64,000 nt of DNA from Clostridiales bacterium (GCA_018374355.1 JAHAFI010000003.1:1-64000), one strand, 5' to 3'; shown: positions 15,448 through 24,386, counted from the first letter of the stretch. The notes: generated by a model from the sequence alone, not told the origin. Made by a program: numbers and translations.

Positions 15448-16257
15448 ATGTTTAAGACGAGACTGCTGAGTGGAATTGTATTGGTGATTATTGCATTGGC
15501 AACGATTATCTGCGGAGGTCCGGTGCTGTTTGTTACGCTCCTTTGCGTTTCCTTGATCGGGATGCAGGAGCTTTATAAAGCTGCGGGAGTCAGAGAAGGA
15601 AAAATTAATCTGCTGGAAATCATCAGCTACGGAGGAATTCTGGCATATTACCTGTCTGTCTGGTTCCTGCCGGAGAAGTATCATCTGTTGGCCGTGATTT
15701 TCGGGCTGCTTCTGATCATGTTTGTGTATGTGTTTACTTATCCCAAGTATCAGGCAGGACAGATTATGGCGTCATTTTTCGGAATCGTGTATGTAGGCGT
15801 GATGCTGTCTTATATTTTCCAGACAAGACAGCTTCCCGACGGAGCTTTTCTGGTGTGGCTGATTTTTCTGTGTTCTTGGGGATGCGATACCTGCGCCTAC
15901 TGTGTGGGTGTGCTGATCGGGAAACACAAAATGGCTCCGGTTCTGAGTCCGAAAAAATCCATCGAAGGAGCAGTGGGAGGCGTGCTGGGAGCAGCGCTTC
16001 TGGGCGCTTTATATGCGCTGGCCATTGCCTCCCACAACCCGAATTCGGGTCATACACCGCTGATCTATGCAGTGATCTGCGCAGTGGGAGCGCTGGTGTC
16101 CATGGTTGGTGATCTGGCGGCTTCCGCGATCAAACGCCAGCAGAATATCAAGGACTACGGGACACTGATTCCGGGCCATGGAGGAATTCTGGATCGTTTT
16201 GACAGCGTGATCTTCACCGCTCCGATTATTTATTTCTTGGCGGTTGTATTGATCTGA
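15448..16257 (+). CDS. cdsA: Phosphatidate cytidylyltransferase CdsA
   Basis: Makes CDP-diacylglycerol from phosphatidate and CTP, the branch point for membrane phospholipids. The 269-aa protein has about eight hydrophobic segments and the family signature near the C-terminus, SAIKRQQNIKDYGTLIPGHG followed by GILDRFDS. The ATG starts one base after the uppS stop, and its RBS (GGAGGAA) lies inside the end of uppS. Together with uppS, dxr and rseP it forms the common Firmicutes envelope-lipid block. Confidence 0.95.
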   Translation: MFKTRLLSGIVLVIIALATIICGGPVLFVTLLCVSLIGMQELYKAAGVREGKINLLEIISYGGILAYYLSVWFLPEKYHLLAVIFGLLLIMFVYVFTYPKYQAGQIMASFFGIVYVGVMLSYIFQTRQLPDGAFLVWLIFLCSWGCDTCAYCVGVLIGKHKMAPVLSPKKSIEGAVGGVLGAALLGALYALAIASHNPNSGHTPLIYAVICAVGALVSMVGDLAASAIKRQQNIKDYGTLIPGHGGILDRFDSVIFTAPIIYFLAVVLI

Positions 16258-16317
16258 TAACATTCGAATGTTTTTTGGGGATTTCGGGAGCACAGAGTGC
16301 GGAGAAATCCGGTATCA

Positions 16318-16344
16318 TAGGGGGAAAATACCTTTTGCCCCCTA
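16318..16344 (+). terminator. G/C-A/T hairpin before dxr
   Basis: TAGGGGGAAAA (16318-16328) pairs with TTTTGCCCCCTA (16333-16344) with a small bulge, followed by TATCTTTTAATAG. It sits in the 115-bp gap between cdsA and dxr and may be a weak terminator or attenuator. Confidence 0.45.
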
Positions 16345-16372
16345 TATCTTTTAATAGAAGAGAGGGAAAACT

Positions 16373-17524
16373 ATGGAGAAGACCATTGCGATTTTGGGTT
16401 CTACAGGGTCCATCGGAACCCAGACTCTGGAAGTGGTAAGAGAAAATAAAGATATCCGTGTGGAAGCATTAAGCGCCGGTTCCAATATCCGGCTGCTGGA
16501 ACAGCAGATCCGTGAATTTAAACCCCGGCTGGCAGCCGTATGGGAGGAAGAAAAGGCGAAGGAACTGGCAGGAAAGGTGGCTGATCTGGATGTGAAGGTA
16601 GTCAGCGGCATGGAAGGCCTTTTGGAACTGGCGGTTCTTCCCGAGGTGGAGATTCTGGTTACCGCAATTGTGGGAATGATCGGAATCCGCCCTACCATTG
16701 CGGCGATTCAGGCAGGAAAAGATATTGCGCTGGCGAATAAAGAAACCCTTGTCACCGCAGGACATCTGATCATGCCCATGGCGAAGGAATACGGAGTACG
16801 GATTCTTCCGGTGGACAGTGAGCACAGCGCCATTTTTCAGGCAATCCACGGGGAGGACAGAGGGGGAATCCATAAGCTCTTGATTACCGCATCCGGTGGC
16901 CCGTTCAGAGGAAGAAAGCGGGAAGAGCTGGAAAATGTTCAGGTGGAGGATGCGCTGAAGCATCCTAACTGGGCCATGGGACAGAAGATCACCATTGATT
17001 CTGCCACTCTGGTCAATAAAGGGCTGGAGGTTATGGAGGCAAAATGGCTGTTTGATGTGGATTTAGAGCATATTCAGGTGGTGGTTCAGCCCAAGAGCAT
17101 CATTCATTCCATGGTGGAATTTGTGGACGGGGCTGTGATGGCCCAGCTTGGGACGCCGGACATGAAGCTTCCGATCCAATACGCCCTGTATTACCCGGAG
17201 AGAAGATATCTTCCGGGAGAGCGGCTGGATTTTGGAAAACTGAAAGAGATTACTTTTGAAGAGCCGGATATGGAAACCTTTTTGGGACTGCCGCTGGCTA
17301 TGGAGGCTTCCCGGATTGGCGGAAGTATGCCTGTTGTATTCAATGCGGCAAATGAACGGGCTGTGGCAAAATTTCTGAAGAAAAAAATCGGATTTCTGGA
17401 TATTTACAGGATTATTGAGGAAGCAATGCAGCATCATGAGCTTCTGGCGCATCCTGATCTGGAGCAGATCCTAGAGGCAGAAGAAAAGACATATGAATGG
17501 ATTGAAAGCAGGTGGAAAGATTGA
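16373..17524 (+). CDS. dxr: 1-deoxy-D-xylulose 5-phosphate reductoisomerase
   Basis: Second step of the MEP isoprenoid pathway: NADPH-dependent conversion of DXP to MEP, feeding UppS. The 383-aa protein starts with the NADPH-binding ILGSTGSIGTQTL, has the metal/substrate blocks ALANKETLVTAG and PVDSEHSAIFQ, and ASGGPFRG in the substrate loop. A weak RBS (AGAGGG) precedes the ATG. Its 3' end overlaps the predicted rseP start by a few bases, implying coupling. Confidence 0.96.
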   Translation: MEKTIAILGSTGSIGTQTLEVVRENKDIRVEALSAGSNIRLLEQQIREFKPRLAAVWEEEKAKELAGKVADLDVKVVSGMEGLLELAVLPEVEILVTAIVGMIGIRPTIAAIQAGKDIALANKETLVTAGHLIMPMAKEYGVRILPVDSEHSAIFQAIHGEDRGGIHKLLITASGGPFRGRKREELENVQVEDALKHPNWAMGQKITIDSATLVNKGLEVMEAKWLFDVDLEHIQVVVQPKSIIHSMVEFVDGAVMAQLGTPDMKLPIQYALYYPERRYLPGERLDFGKLKEITFEEPDMETFLGLPLAMEASRIGGSMPVVFNAANERAVAKFLKKKIGFLDIYRIIEEAMQHHELLAHPDLEQILEAEEKTYEWIESRWKD

Positions 17525-18807
17525 GTTTAGTGATTGCTGCCGTGATTTTAGGCGTTGTGGTTATTATTCATGAGTTGGGACATTTTATTCTGGCAAAAAC
17601 CAATGGAATCACGGTAGAAGAATTTTCTGTGGGTATGGGTCCCAGACTGATTTCTACAGTGAGAGGGGGAACCCGGTATTCCCTGAAACTGATACCCTTC
17701 GGAGGCTCCTGTATGATGAAGGGCGAGGAAGAAAATGATGAGAGTGAAGGCAGTTTTAACAGCACATCTGTCTGGGCAAGGATTGCCGTGATTGCAGCCG
17801 GACCTATTTTTAACTTTTTTCTGGCATTTTTTGGTGCCGTCATTATCATCAGCGTTATCGGCTTTGACCCGCCGGAGGTTATGGAAGTGGAAGAGGGCTC
17901 TCCTGTAGCGGAGGCCGGACTGAAAACGGGAGATATGATCAAAGAGTTTGATGGACAGTCCATCGGTCTGGGAAGAGATCTTTATACAAAACTTATGATG
18001 GAAGGAATGCCGAACCGGGAAATCACCATGGTGGTTGAACGGGGAGGAAAAGAATATACGATTCAGTATACTCCTGAGATGACATCCCGTTATATGCTGA
18101 ATTTTACCTACAATGCTTCAGAGGAACAGCCCCGAATCGAGTCCGTGACACCGGGAGGTGTGCTGGAGCGGGCAGGGGTTCAGTCCGGGGATTATCTTTA
18201 TGCGATCAACGGGCAGAGAATTCGTTCCGGCGTGGAGCTGGAAGAGTATTTTGAAGAAAATCCTCTGGGGAAGGAAGGAATCATGATGACCTACCTGCGG
18301 GATGGTTTGGAATATGAGACGAAGGTTGAACCGGAGATTACCGACTATGTGGAACCGGGATTTACCTATAATCTGGGAAGAGAAAAGACCAATCTTTTAG
18401 GCGTGCTGAAATACAGCGGTCTGGAGGTACGCTACTGGGTGCGTTCCACTCTTCAAGGCTTTAAAATGCTGGTTACCGGAAAACTGGGAGTGGATAGCCT
18501 GAGCGGTCCGGTAGGCGTGGTCAACGTCATCGGAGATGCTTACGAGGAGACAAAAGACGAAGGTCCGCTGCTCACATGGCTGACGATGATCAATATGATG
18601 ATCCTGCTCTCAGCCAATCTCGGAGTGGTAAATCTCCTTCCCCTGCCGGCTCTTGACGGAGGAAGGATTGTGTTTTTGCTTATCGAGGCGGTGAGAGGAA
18701 AACCCATCAACCGGGAGACAGAGGGAATGGTGCATTTTACAGGGCTTATGATCCTGATGGTATTTCTTCTGTTTATTACCTTTAAGGATATTCGCAGATT
18801 GTTTTAA
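17512..18807 (+). CDS. rseP: RseP/RasP-type site-2 zinc metalloprotease
   Basis: Intramembrane protease that cleaves anti-sigma factors and leftover signal peptides. The zinc motif HELGH (20-24) lies in the first membrane helix. Two PDZ-like regions follow (about 120-200 and 205-270), then the second active-site motif NLLPLPALDGGRIVF in a late helix. The frame can start at GTG 17512 or at TTG 17521; TTG has AGGTGG about six bases upstream and may be the true start. Either start overlaps or abuts the end of dxr. The 431-aa length is typical. Confidence 0.93.
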   Translation: MERLSLVIAAVILGVVVIIHELGHFILAKTNGITVEEFSVGMGPRLISTVRGGTRYSLKLIPFGGSCMMKGEEENDESEGSFNSTSVWARIAVIAAGPIFNFFLAFFGAVIIISVIGFDPPEVMEVEEGSPVAEAGLKTGDMIKEFDGQSIGLGRDLYTKLMMEGMPNREITMVVERGGKEYTIQYTPEMTSRYMLNFTYNASEEQPRIESVTPGGVLERAGVQSGDYLYAINGQRIRSGVELEEYFEENPLGKEGIMMTYLRDGLEYETKVEPEITDYVEPGFTYNLGREKTNLLGVLKYSGLEVRYWVRSTLQGFKMLVTGKLGVDSLSGPVGVVNVIGDAYEETKDEGPLLTWLTMINMMILLSANLGVVNLLPLPALDGGRIVFLLIEAVRGKPINRETEGMVHFTGLMILMVFLLFITFKDIRRLF

Positions 18808-18813
18808 TTATAG

Positions 18814-18869
18814 AAAGATACCGATTGGTGTTCGATGCTAAAGTGCAAAGAGCACCGATCGGTATCTTT
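18814..18869 (+). terminator. Terminator of the pyrH-rseP block
   Basis: A 17-bp stem with one G.U pair (18814-18830 with 18853-18869) encloses a 22-nt loop and ends in TTTATTTT, just after rseP. Confidence 0.85.
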
Positions 18870-18918
18870 ATTTTGTGATATGCATATATTGAGATAACTG
18901 GTAAATAAGAGGTTGGTT

Positions 18919-20181
18919 ATGAGCGAATTAACAGTCAAAGCGATGCAGCAGAACCGGATTGACAGGGGAAAGCTGCAGATTCAGGTGAAGACGGAGATAC
19001 AGAAACGTCCGATTGCGGGAGCAAAGATCGTCATTTCTTATAAAGGGGCGCCGGGGGAAACTCTGGAGGAGGTTCAGACCGATGCAAACGGACAGACAGA
19101 GATGCTGGAGCTTCCCACGCCGCCGGTGGAATACAGTCTGGAGCCTTCGGAGCAGCAGCCGTATTCGGAATACAATATCAGTGTGCAGGCGCCGGGATAC
19201 GAGCCTATAGAGGTTTCCGGATCTGAGCTTTTGTCGGGGCAGACCAGTATTCAGTCCATTGCCATGCATCCGCTGGCTGGGGAGGATTTTGAGGACATCA
19301 TCATTCCGGATCATACCCTTTTTGGTAATTACCCGGAAAAAATCCCGGAAAGTGAGATCAAACCCATGAATGAAACGGGAGAAATCGTTTTGAGCCGGGT
19401 TGTGATTCCGGAATATGTGGTGGTTCATGACGGAGTCCCGACGGACACTACGGCCAGAAACCATTATGTGCGGTACCGGGATTACATTAAAAATGTTGCC
19501 AGCAGTGAAATTTATGCCACGTGGCCGACGGAAACGATTAAGGCAAATGTGCTGGCAATTATGTCTTTTACATTGAATCGCGTGTATACGGAATGGTACC
19601 GAAACAAGGGATATGATTTCACCATCACATCTTCCACGGCATTTGACCATAAGTGGATGTTCGGAAGAAATATTTTCGACAGCATTTCACAGGTGGTTGA
19701 TGAGCTCTTTGAAAGCTATCTGTCCAGACCGAATGTGCGGCAGCCGATTCTTACTCAATACTGCGACGGGCATCGGGTAACTTGTCCGGACTGGATGAGT
19801 CAGTGGGGAAGCTGCTATCTTGGAGAACAGAATTACTCCGCCATCGAAATTCTCCGCAACTATTATGGAGACAATATGTACATCAATACAGCGGAGGCCG
19901 TTGCCGGGGTTCCTGCTTCTTGGCCGGGGTATAATCTGGATATCGGGGCCAGTGGGGCGAAGGTTCGGCAGATTCAGGAACAGTTAAACACCATCAGTCA
20001 GGTCTACACGGCGATTCCATCAATCAATCCCGACGGAATCTACGGGGAGGCCACCAAAAATGCGGTGCGCCGGTTCCAGTCGGTATTTGGGATGCCCCAG
20101 ACCGGGATTGTGGATTATTCCACTTGGTATGAGATTCAGGAAATCTTTGTGGCTATCACAAGGATTGCGGAGCTGACTTAA
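18919..20181 (+). CDS. sleC: Spore cortex-lytic enzyme, SleC-like
   Basis: Probably degrades spore cortex peptidoglycan during germination. The 420-aa layout matches clostridial SleC (about 420-440 aa): an N-terminal pro-region with a beta-sandwich-like segment (1-170), a SpoIID-like domain (about 180-330, with YIKNVASSEIYATWPTETIK and ANVLAIMSFTLNRVYTEWYR), and a C-terminal peptidoglycan-binding domain (about 340-415, DIGASGAKVRQIQEQL, then DGIYGEATKNAVRRFQ). No signal peptide is visible, as for SleC made inside the mother cell. ATG 18919 follows AAGAGG; a TTG at 18913 is less likely. No csp protease genes are adjacent. SleC versus another SpoIID-plus-PGB amidase is inferred from layout. Confidence 0.75.
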   Translation: MSELTVKAMQQNRIDRGKLQIQVKTEIQKRPIAGAKIVISYKGAPGETLEEVQTDANGQTEMLELPTPPVEYSLEPSEQQPYSEYNISVQAPGYEPIEVSGSELLSGQTSIQSIAMHPLAGEDFEDIIIPDHTLFGNYPEKIPESEIKPMNETGEIVLSRVVIPEYVVVHDGVPTDTTARNHYVRYRDYIKNVASSEIYATWPTETIKANVLAIMSFTLNRVYTEWYRNKGYDFTITSSTAFDHKWMFGRNIFDSISQVVDELFESYLSRPNVRQPILTQYCDGHRVTCPDWMSQWGSCYLGEQNYSAIEILRNYYGDNMYINTAEAVAGVPASWPGYNLDIGASGAKVRQIQEQLNTISQVYTAIPSINPDGIYGEATKNAVRRFQSVFGMPQTGIVDYSTWYEIQEIFVAITRIAELT

Positions 20182-20190
20182 ATACAACAA

Positions 20191-20231
20191 AGGCTGTGGA
20201 AACCGGAAATGCTTACCGGTTTTCACAGCCT
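20191..20231. terminator. Bidirectional terminator, sleC-like gene and leftward operon
   Basis: A 16-bp stem (20191-20206 with 20216-20231, one wobble) lies between the convergent stops of the SleC-like gene and the DUF1624-like gene. Confidence 0.8.
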
Positions 20232-20247
20232 CATTTGCTGCTTGGGA

Positions 20248-20994
20248 TCATCCCCAGATTGCCATACAGATCAGCATACAAAGGGGCTGATGGAGAAGGT
20301 AAACCCAGAGCGTCTTTTTTCCGATCCATGACAAAAAGGGAATCTTTCCCCGCATCAGCCATTTTTGCGCCGGACTGTCTTTGAAAAGAAAATACAGATA
20401 GTATCCCGCCCAGAACACAAAAATCCATGGAATCACAGAAAAATAATCGCTGGAAGAAAAACTTTCCGGCGGAAATCCCACCAAGGCCCCGGGAAAATAC
20501 TGATACCATGCATCGGGAAGAGCGACGGGCCGCCAGCCGTAGCAGCCCAGAAAACCATTGGGGACTTCCTCGGTCAGAAGAAAGAGGAGAAGAGAACCTC
20601 CAAATCCCACAACAGGCCTGATGCGGTGCAAAAACGGTTCGAAAAGGGCGGTAAGCAAAATCCCGCATCCGATAAAATTCAGAATTCCAAACCAGATTGT
20701 TTCGTCCGGCATTGTAAAATAAGTGACCAGTGTAATCAAAAATCCCCACAGATTTAACAGCAGTCCCCGTTTCAGGTGGGAACGGGAAAAGTGAAAGACA
20801 ATTCCGGCAATCAGGATAAAAGTGATGCAGATCCATTGCTGCCAAATCATGGGCAGGGGTCGGAAATTCCATCCCGGCAAAAATCCATAGATTACAAAAA
20901 CGTCATATAAAAAATGAAACAGTACCATATTCAGCAGTGTAAATCCGCGGAGCGAATCAAGCAGATGCCAGCGGCTTTGTGAATGTTCCGTCAT
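20248..20994 (-). CDS. Multipass membrane protein, HGSNAT/DUF1624 acyltransferase-like
   Basis: A 248-aa protein with about seven membrane helices. The N-terminal RWHLLDSLRGFTLLNMVLFH is the hallmark of the DUF1624/heparan-alpha-glucosaminide N-acetyltransferase-like family, which is related to membrane acyltransferases. It ends with WVYLLHQPLCMLI, also typical. The catalytic role and substrate are unknown. It starts 20 bp after the second ABC permease and shares its strand, so it is probably the last gene of the ABC/GntR operon; a glycan or lipid acylation role in envelope stress is only a guess. Confidence 0.8.
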   Translation of the reverse strand: MTEHSQSRWHLLDSLRGFTLLNMVLFHFLYDVFVIYGFLPGWNFRPLPMIWQQWICITFILIAGIVFHFSRSHLKRGLLLNLWGFLITLVTYFTMPDETIWFGILNFIGCGILLTALFEPFLHRIRPVVGFGGSLLLFLLTEEVPNGFLGCYGWRPVALPDAWYQYFPGALVGFPPESFSSSDYFSVIPWIFVFWAGYYLYFLFKDSPAQKWLMRGKIPFLSWIGKKTLWVYLLHQPLCMLICMAIWG

Positions 20995-21014
20995 AGATGC
21001 CTCCTTACGCCGGG

Positions 21015-21530
21015 TTAATATGCGGCAGCCTTTTCCAGATGAATCCCGTGGTAGAGATTGAACAGTGTGAGAGGTACAGTAAGGAGAAGAAGCATACCAA
21101 ATCCCTTTCCGATGGTCAGAAGAACTTCCCCGTTCAGAAGCCAGTAATCATTAGAAGCAAGGACAGCAAAATACACAACTGTGGAAAGGATAAAAAACAG
21201 CAGCATGGTCTCGACGAGAATCCAAAGCTTGGTTCCGTAGAGCTGCTTTTTTGTGATTGGAACAACGGTATATTTGGAGATCAGATACACGCTTTCTCCC
21301 CGTTCCTTCAGGAAAAATAATTTATCATTGAGATAAATCGGAAGGAAAATACAGGTCAGGAGAAAAGCTGAATTGGTGAATTCAATAACTTTGACCGGAT
21401 CTGTTGATTCACGCAGAAAAGGAGAGGGGATCTGCCCCTGAATTTCTCCATAGATTAAAAATAGAGCAAAAGCCAGAAATGCGTAAATGCCGCCGCCTAT
21501 CCGTTTCTTTTCATCTTTATAAAAGGTCAT
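21015..21530 (-). CDS. ABC transporter permease-like membrane protein
   Basis: A 171-aa protein with four predicted membrane helices (around residues 12-28, 55-70, 105-130 and 140-160). It overlaps the end of the upstream ATPase gene by 14 bp, so it is most likely that ATPase's membrane partner. It is short for an ABC permease (usually 200-270 aa), so it may be reduced or act with another membrane subunit. There is no recognisable substrate signature. Confidence 0.75.
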   Translation of the reverse strand: MTFYKDEKKRIGGGIYAFLAFALFLIYGEIQGQIPSPFLRESTDPVKVIEFTNSAFLLTCIFLPIYLNDKLFFLKERGESVYLISKYTVVPITKKQLYGTKLWILVETMLLFFILSTVVYFAVLASNDYWLLNGEVLLTIGKGFGMLLLLTVPLTLFNLYHGIHLEKAAAY

Positions 21531-22269
21531 CCTTCTTCCCTCCGTTTCTTTTTAAAAGTTCGCCCAGCGGCAGTTTCTTTCTAAGGGTTCCATAGATTCC
21601 TTTCTGAACTGCGGGATCATTCAGATTTTCCATAGCGCCGTCATACTGAAGTTTTCCCTCGTCCAGAACCAGAAGGTAATCTGCCATGGACTGAATATCA
21701 CTGAGAATGTGAGTGGACATCAAGATTCCAACGTCCTCATCCCTCACATCCTGAAGAATTTTCATGAAATCTCTTCGGAATACGGGATCGAAACCTGCGG
21801 TAGGTTCGTCCAGAATCAGAAATTTTGCACCGTGGGACATGGCGAAGGCCAGTTGATATTTCATGTACATTCCCTTGGAATACTGAAATAAAGCCTTTCC
21901 CTTATCAAGTTCCAGCCGGTCCAGCCAGATGTAGAACTGCTCCATACTCCACTGAGAAAAATATTTCCCCAGCAACTGGGCATTTTCCAGAGGAGTCTTC
22001 TCCATAAAATGAGAAATATTTTCCGATACCAGAGCTATCTGCTGTTTTGCTTCGACGGGATTGTGACTCAGGTCAACGCCGTCAATCAGCACCTGTCCCT
22101 CAAAGCGGCTGTCCAGACCGGAAAGAATATTCAAAAGGGTGGTTTTTCCGGCGCCGTTTCGCCCCACCAGTCCGGTGAGATAGCCGGATTCTAAAGTAAA
22201 TGAGATAGATTTCAGCGAAAAATCCTTGTATTTCTTTTCTATATGATGGCATTCTAAAAATGATGTCAT
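21517..22269 (-). CDS. ABC transporter ATP-binding protein (ytr-like operon, second)
   Basis: Nucleotide-binding subunit, 250 aa, with Walker A GRNGAGKTT, Walker B FLILDEPTAGFDP, and a degenerate signature QYSKGMYMKYQLAFA in place of LSGGQ. This SKGM-type signature is common in YtrB/YtrE and bacitracin-efflux-like ATPases. Its start overlaps the GntR stop by 4 bp (ATGA). It is distinct in sequence from the first ATPase of the same operon, so the operon may encode two transporters or one heteromer. Confidence 0.9.
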   Translation of the reverse strand: MTSFLECHHIEKKYKDFSLKSISFTLESGYLTGLVGRNGAGKTTLLNILSGLDSRFEGQVLIDGVDLSHNPVEAKQQIALVSENISHFMEKTPLENAQLLGKYFSQWSMEQFYIWLDRLELDKGKALFQYSKGMYMKYQLAFAMSHGAKFLILDEPTAGFDPVFRRDFMKILQDVRDEDVGILMSTHILSDIQSMADYLLVLDEGKLQYDGAMENLNDPAVQKGIYGTLRKKLPLGELLKRNGGKKDDLL

Positions 22270-22649
22270 TCCGTATCGCCTCCTTCATGAAGAGTTTCCA
22301 AAATTGTTTTCATATCCTCCAGAGTCAGCCCCATTTCCCGGCTTTCTTCCAGAAGCTGAGCCATTTTTTCTTCCAGACGGCGAAGCTGTTCTTCGCGCAT
22401 CCGTTCTCGATCCGGGGCTTTTACATAAAAACCTTTCCCGGCTTCGGAATAGATCAGCCCCTCTTTTTCCAGTTCCTCATAGGCCCGTTTGGTGGTGATA
22501 ACGCTCACTTCCAGATCTTTAGCGAGGGAACGGATGGAGGGCAGCATTTCCCTTGGTTTGATTTCTTTTTTGATAATGGCTTTTTTGATTTCCTGTACAA
22601 TCTGTTCGTAGATGGGCGTATGCTCATCTGTTCGGATGATAATATTCAC
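22266..22649 (-). CDS. GntR-family transcriptional regulator, YtrA subfamily
   Basis: A 127-aa regulator with an N-terminal winged helix (TPIYEQIVQEIKKAIIKKEI, then LPSIRSLAKDLEVSVITTKRAYEEL) and a short charged C-terminal dimerisation helix, as in YtrA rather than FadR/HutC types. GTG 22649 was chosen because AGAGAGGAAC lies upstream; an in-frame ATG (22685) overlaps the preceding gene without an RBS. It lies in the middle of the operon it probably controls: the promoter far upstream sits in a large inverted repeat (24329-24368) resembling the GTGTA...TACAC sites of YtrA. Confidence 0.88.
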   Translation of the reverse strand: MNIIIRTDEHTPIYEQIVQEIKKAIIKKEIKPREMLPSIRSLAKDLEVSVITTKRAYEELEKEGLIYSEAGKGFYVKAPDRERMREEQLRRLEEKMAQLLEESREMGLTLEDMKTILETLHEGGDTE

Positions 22650-22665
22650 GTTCGTTCCTCTCTCC

Positions 22666-23460
22666 CTATATATCATATTGGACAACCTGCTCCGGTGGTC
22701 TCTGACAGTAAATTTTTTCGTAAGAACTCATGTCCTGTAAGAGGGGACGGGTATAGCGCAGAGCAAAAAACAGATTCAGGAGCATGACGGCTCCCCAGAT
22801 TCCCAGCGTAGCCACCGTTCCCAGACCCATATCCACGAAGAGGAAAACAAGAAATCCGATCCATTCCAGAATCAAAAGGCAGAGCCAATAAACGGTGACC
22901 ATTTCCTCTGCCCGGGAAACGATGCGGTAACCTTTTTCGTCCACCTCACGGCCGCTTTTTTCCCCGGTTCCGATGCGCAGGTTGATATTGTAAAAGGTAA
23001 AGAACCATAGAAGAAGCTGTACCGCCTGTAAAACCGGATCTTCGGAGATAAAGACATATCCGAAGCTGAGGTACAGTAAGAGGCAGGGAACTGCCAGACA
23101 GATCAGCAGTTTGATGCCAAGCTGGATCAGAAGGTAATTTCGCTTCTCTTTGTCCCCGGCCGGACAGATGTAGATTCCCCGGCTGATCCGCAGCGGGATA
23201 TCCTTGAAAATCATGGAGAAAATGATGAGAAGAACCACAGTTGCTGCCAGCATTAACTGTTGAAGCAGCATGGTGAGTCCGGCTTCGGTTTCAAAGGCTC
23301 CTTCGAGAACTTCCTGCCCCACGGCCCCTGAGGTATTGAAGCGGATGATGACGATGGAACTCATATAATTTAATATCACCAGCAGAAAGAAAGCCCGCAG
23401 GAAGATTCCTTTTTTCTGTTTCAGATCGTACCACAGTTCTTTTAAAATCAGGCTAAACAT
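22666..23460 (-). CDS. ABC-transporter-associated membrane protein
   Basis: A 264-aa protein with about six membrane helices and a cytoplasmic loop containing ICPAGDKEKRNYLL. The ATG at 23460 overlaps the upstream ATPase stop by 8 bp (ATGTTTAG), so translation is coupled and it is almost certainly that ATPase's partner. It has no substrate signature I recognise. It resembles the large membrane proteins in YtrC/D-like systems of Firmicutes only in size and context. Confidence 0.8.
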   Translation of the reverse strand: MFSLILKELWYDLKQKKGIFLRAFFLLVILNYMSSIVIIRFNTSGAVGQEVLEGAFETEAGLTMLLQQLMLAATVVLLIIFSMIFKDIPLRISRGIYICPAGDKEKRNYLLIQLGIKLLICLAVPCLLLYLSFGYVFISEDPVLQAVQLLLWFFTFYNINLRIGTGEKSGREVDEKGYRIVSRAEEMVTVYWLCLLILEWIGFLVFLFVDMGLGTVATLGIWGAVMLLNLFFALRYTRPLLQDMSSYEKIYCQRPPEQVVQYDI

Positions 23461-24313
23461 AAGCGTATTCTCCTTTCTCCAGAGCATACATGATTTCTTC
23501 CAGCGTAGGAATCTTTGTCCGGAAGTTTCCGTATGCTTCCCCGGATTTCTTTTTGATAAATGCGTAGTGGTGCGCCGTTCCGTTTTCGGTGTAGATGATA
23601 TATTGGAAGGGGAGAGAACGGATTTCCTCTTCAGTTCCGTAGACGATCAGATAGCGGTCCCGCAGCTCCTCCATGGACAGGGTGTAGAGCAGTTCCCCGT
23701 CCTTCATCAACGAGATATAATCCCCCACGGATTCCAGATCTTCCGTGATATGGGTGGACATCAGAATGCTTCGGGTTCCGTCCTCCACGATTTCCCGCAT
23801 ATATCCGATTAGTTCCTTTCGGAATACCGGGTCCAGTCCGGCGGCAGGCTCGTCGAAGATGAACAGTTTGGCGTCATGGGAAAGGGCGAAGGCCAGCTGG
23901 AAACGGATTTTCGTTCCGGTGGAAAGCTTTCCCAATTTCTTTTTCAGCGGCACGCCGAAGTGTCTGCAGAAAATCCGAAACAGCTCTTCATCATAGCGGG
24001 AATAGAGCTTTCCGAAAGCATTGGCATTGCCGATGACAGTCATGGAATCAGAGAACATATTCCGGTCCAGAATGAAACCGATCAGGTTCTTTGCCTCTTT
24101 TTCCTGTGTTTCCATGGAGAACCCGTCAATCAGAATCTCACCCCGGGTCTTGGTATACAGGTTTAAAATGGTACGGATCAGTGTCGTTTTCCCGGTTCCG
24201 TTGACACCCAGAAGGCCCATGATGTAGCCGGGCTTCAAGGTAAAACTGATGTTTTTCAACTGGAAAGTGTCAAAATCTTTTCCCAGATGTGTAACCTTTA
24301 ATAATGGTTCCAT
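23453..24313 (-). CDS. ABC transporter ATP-binding protein (ytr-like operon, first)
   Basis: First gene of the leftward operon, 286 aa. Walker A is GVNGTGKTT, Walker B LFIFDEPAAGLDP, and the signature is degenerate (KLSTGTKIRFQLAFAL). The C-terminal 60 aa extend beyond the core and end with EEIMYALEKGEYAYV. AAGGAGGGG precedes the ATG. The promoter/operator lies just upstream. YtrB-like ATPases of this class are induced by cell-wall antibiotics in other Firmicutes; that role here is inference from context. Confidence 0.9.
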   Translation of the reverse strand: MEPLLKVTHLGKDFDTFQLKNISFTLKPGYIMGLLGVNGTGKTTLIRTILNLYTKTRGEILIDGFSMETQEKEAKNLIGFILDRNMFSDSMTVIGNANAFGKLYSRYDEELFRIFCRHFGVPLKKKLGKLSTGTKIRFQLAFALSHDAKLFIFDEPAAGLDPVFRKELIGYMREIVEDGTRSILMSTHITEDLESVGDYISLMKDGELLYTLSMEELRDRYLIVYGTEEEIRSLPFQYIIYTENGTAHHYAFIKKKSGEAYGNFRTKIPTLEEIMYALEKGEYAYV

Positions 24314-24328
24314 AAAACCCCTCCTTGT

Positions 24329-24386
24329 GTGTATATACTGTTTATAACTATATATACAGTATATACACGGTTTTGAAGAAAGTCAA
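24329..24386 (-). promoter_or_regulatory. Promoter embedded in a large inverted-repeat operator (GntR target)
   Basis: A perfect 13-bp inverted repeat (24329-24341 with 24356-24368, half-site GTGTATATACTGT) has a 14-bp spacer. On the minus strand, TTGACT (24381-24386) and TATACT (24358-24363) are 17 bp apart, so the -10 lies inside the upstream operator arm. The geometry (GTGTA, about 13-14 nt, TACAC) resembles the site described for B. subtilis YtrA. Autoregulation by the GntR gene of this operon is therefore likely. Confidence 0.8.
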
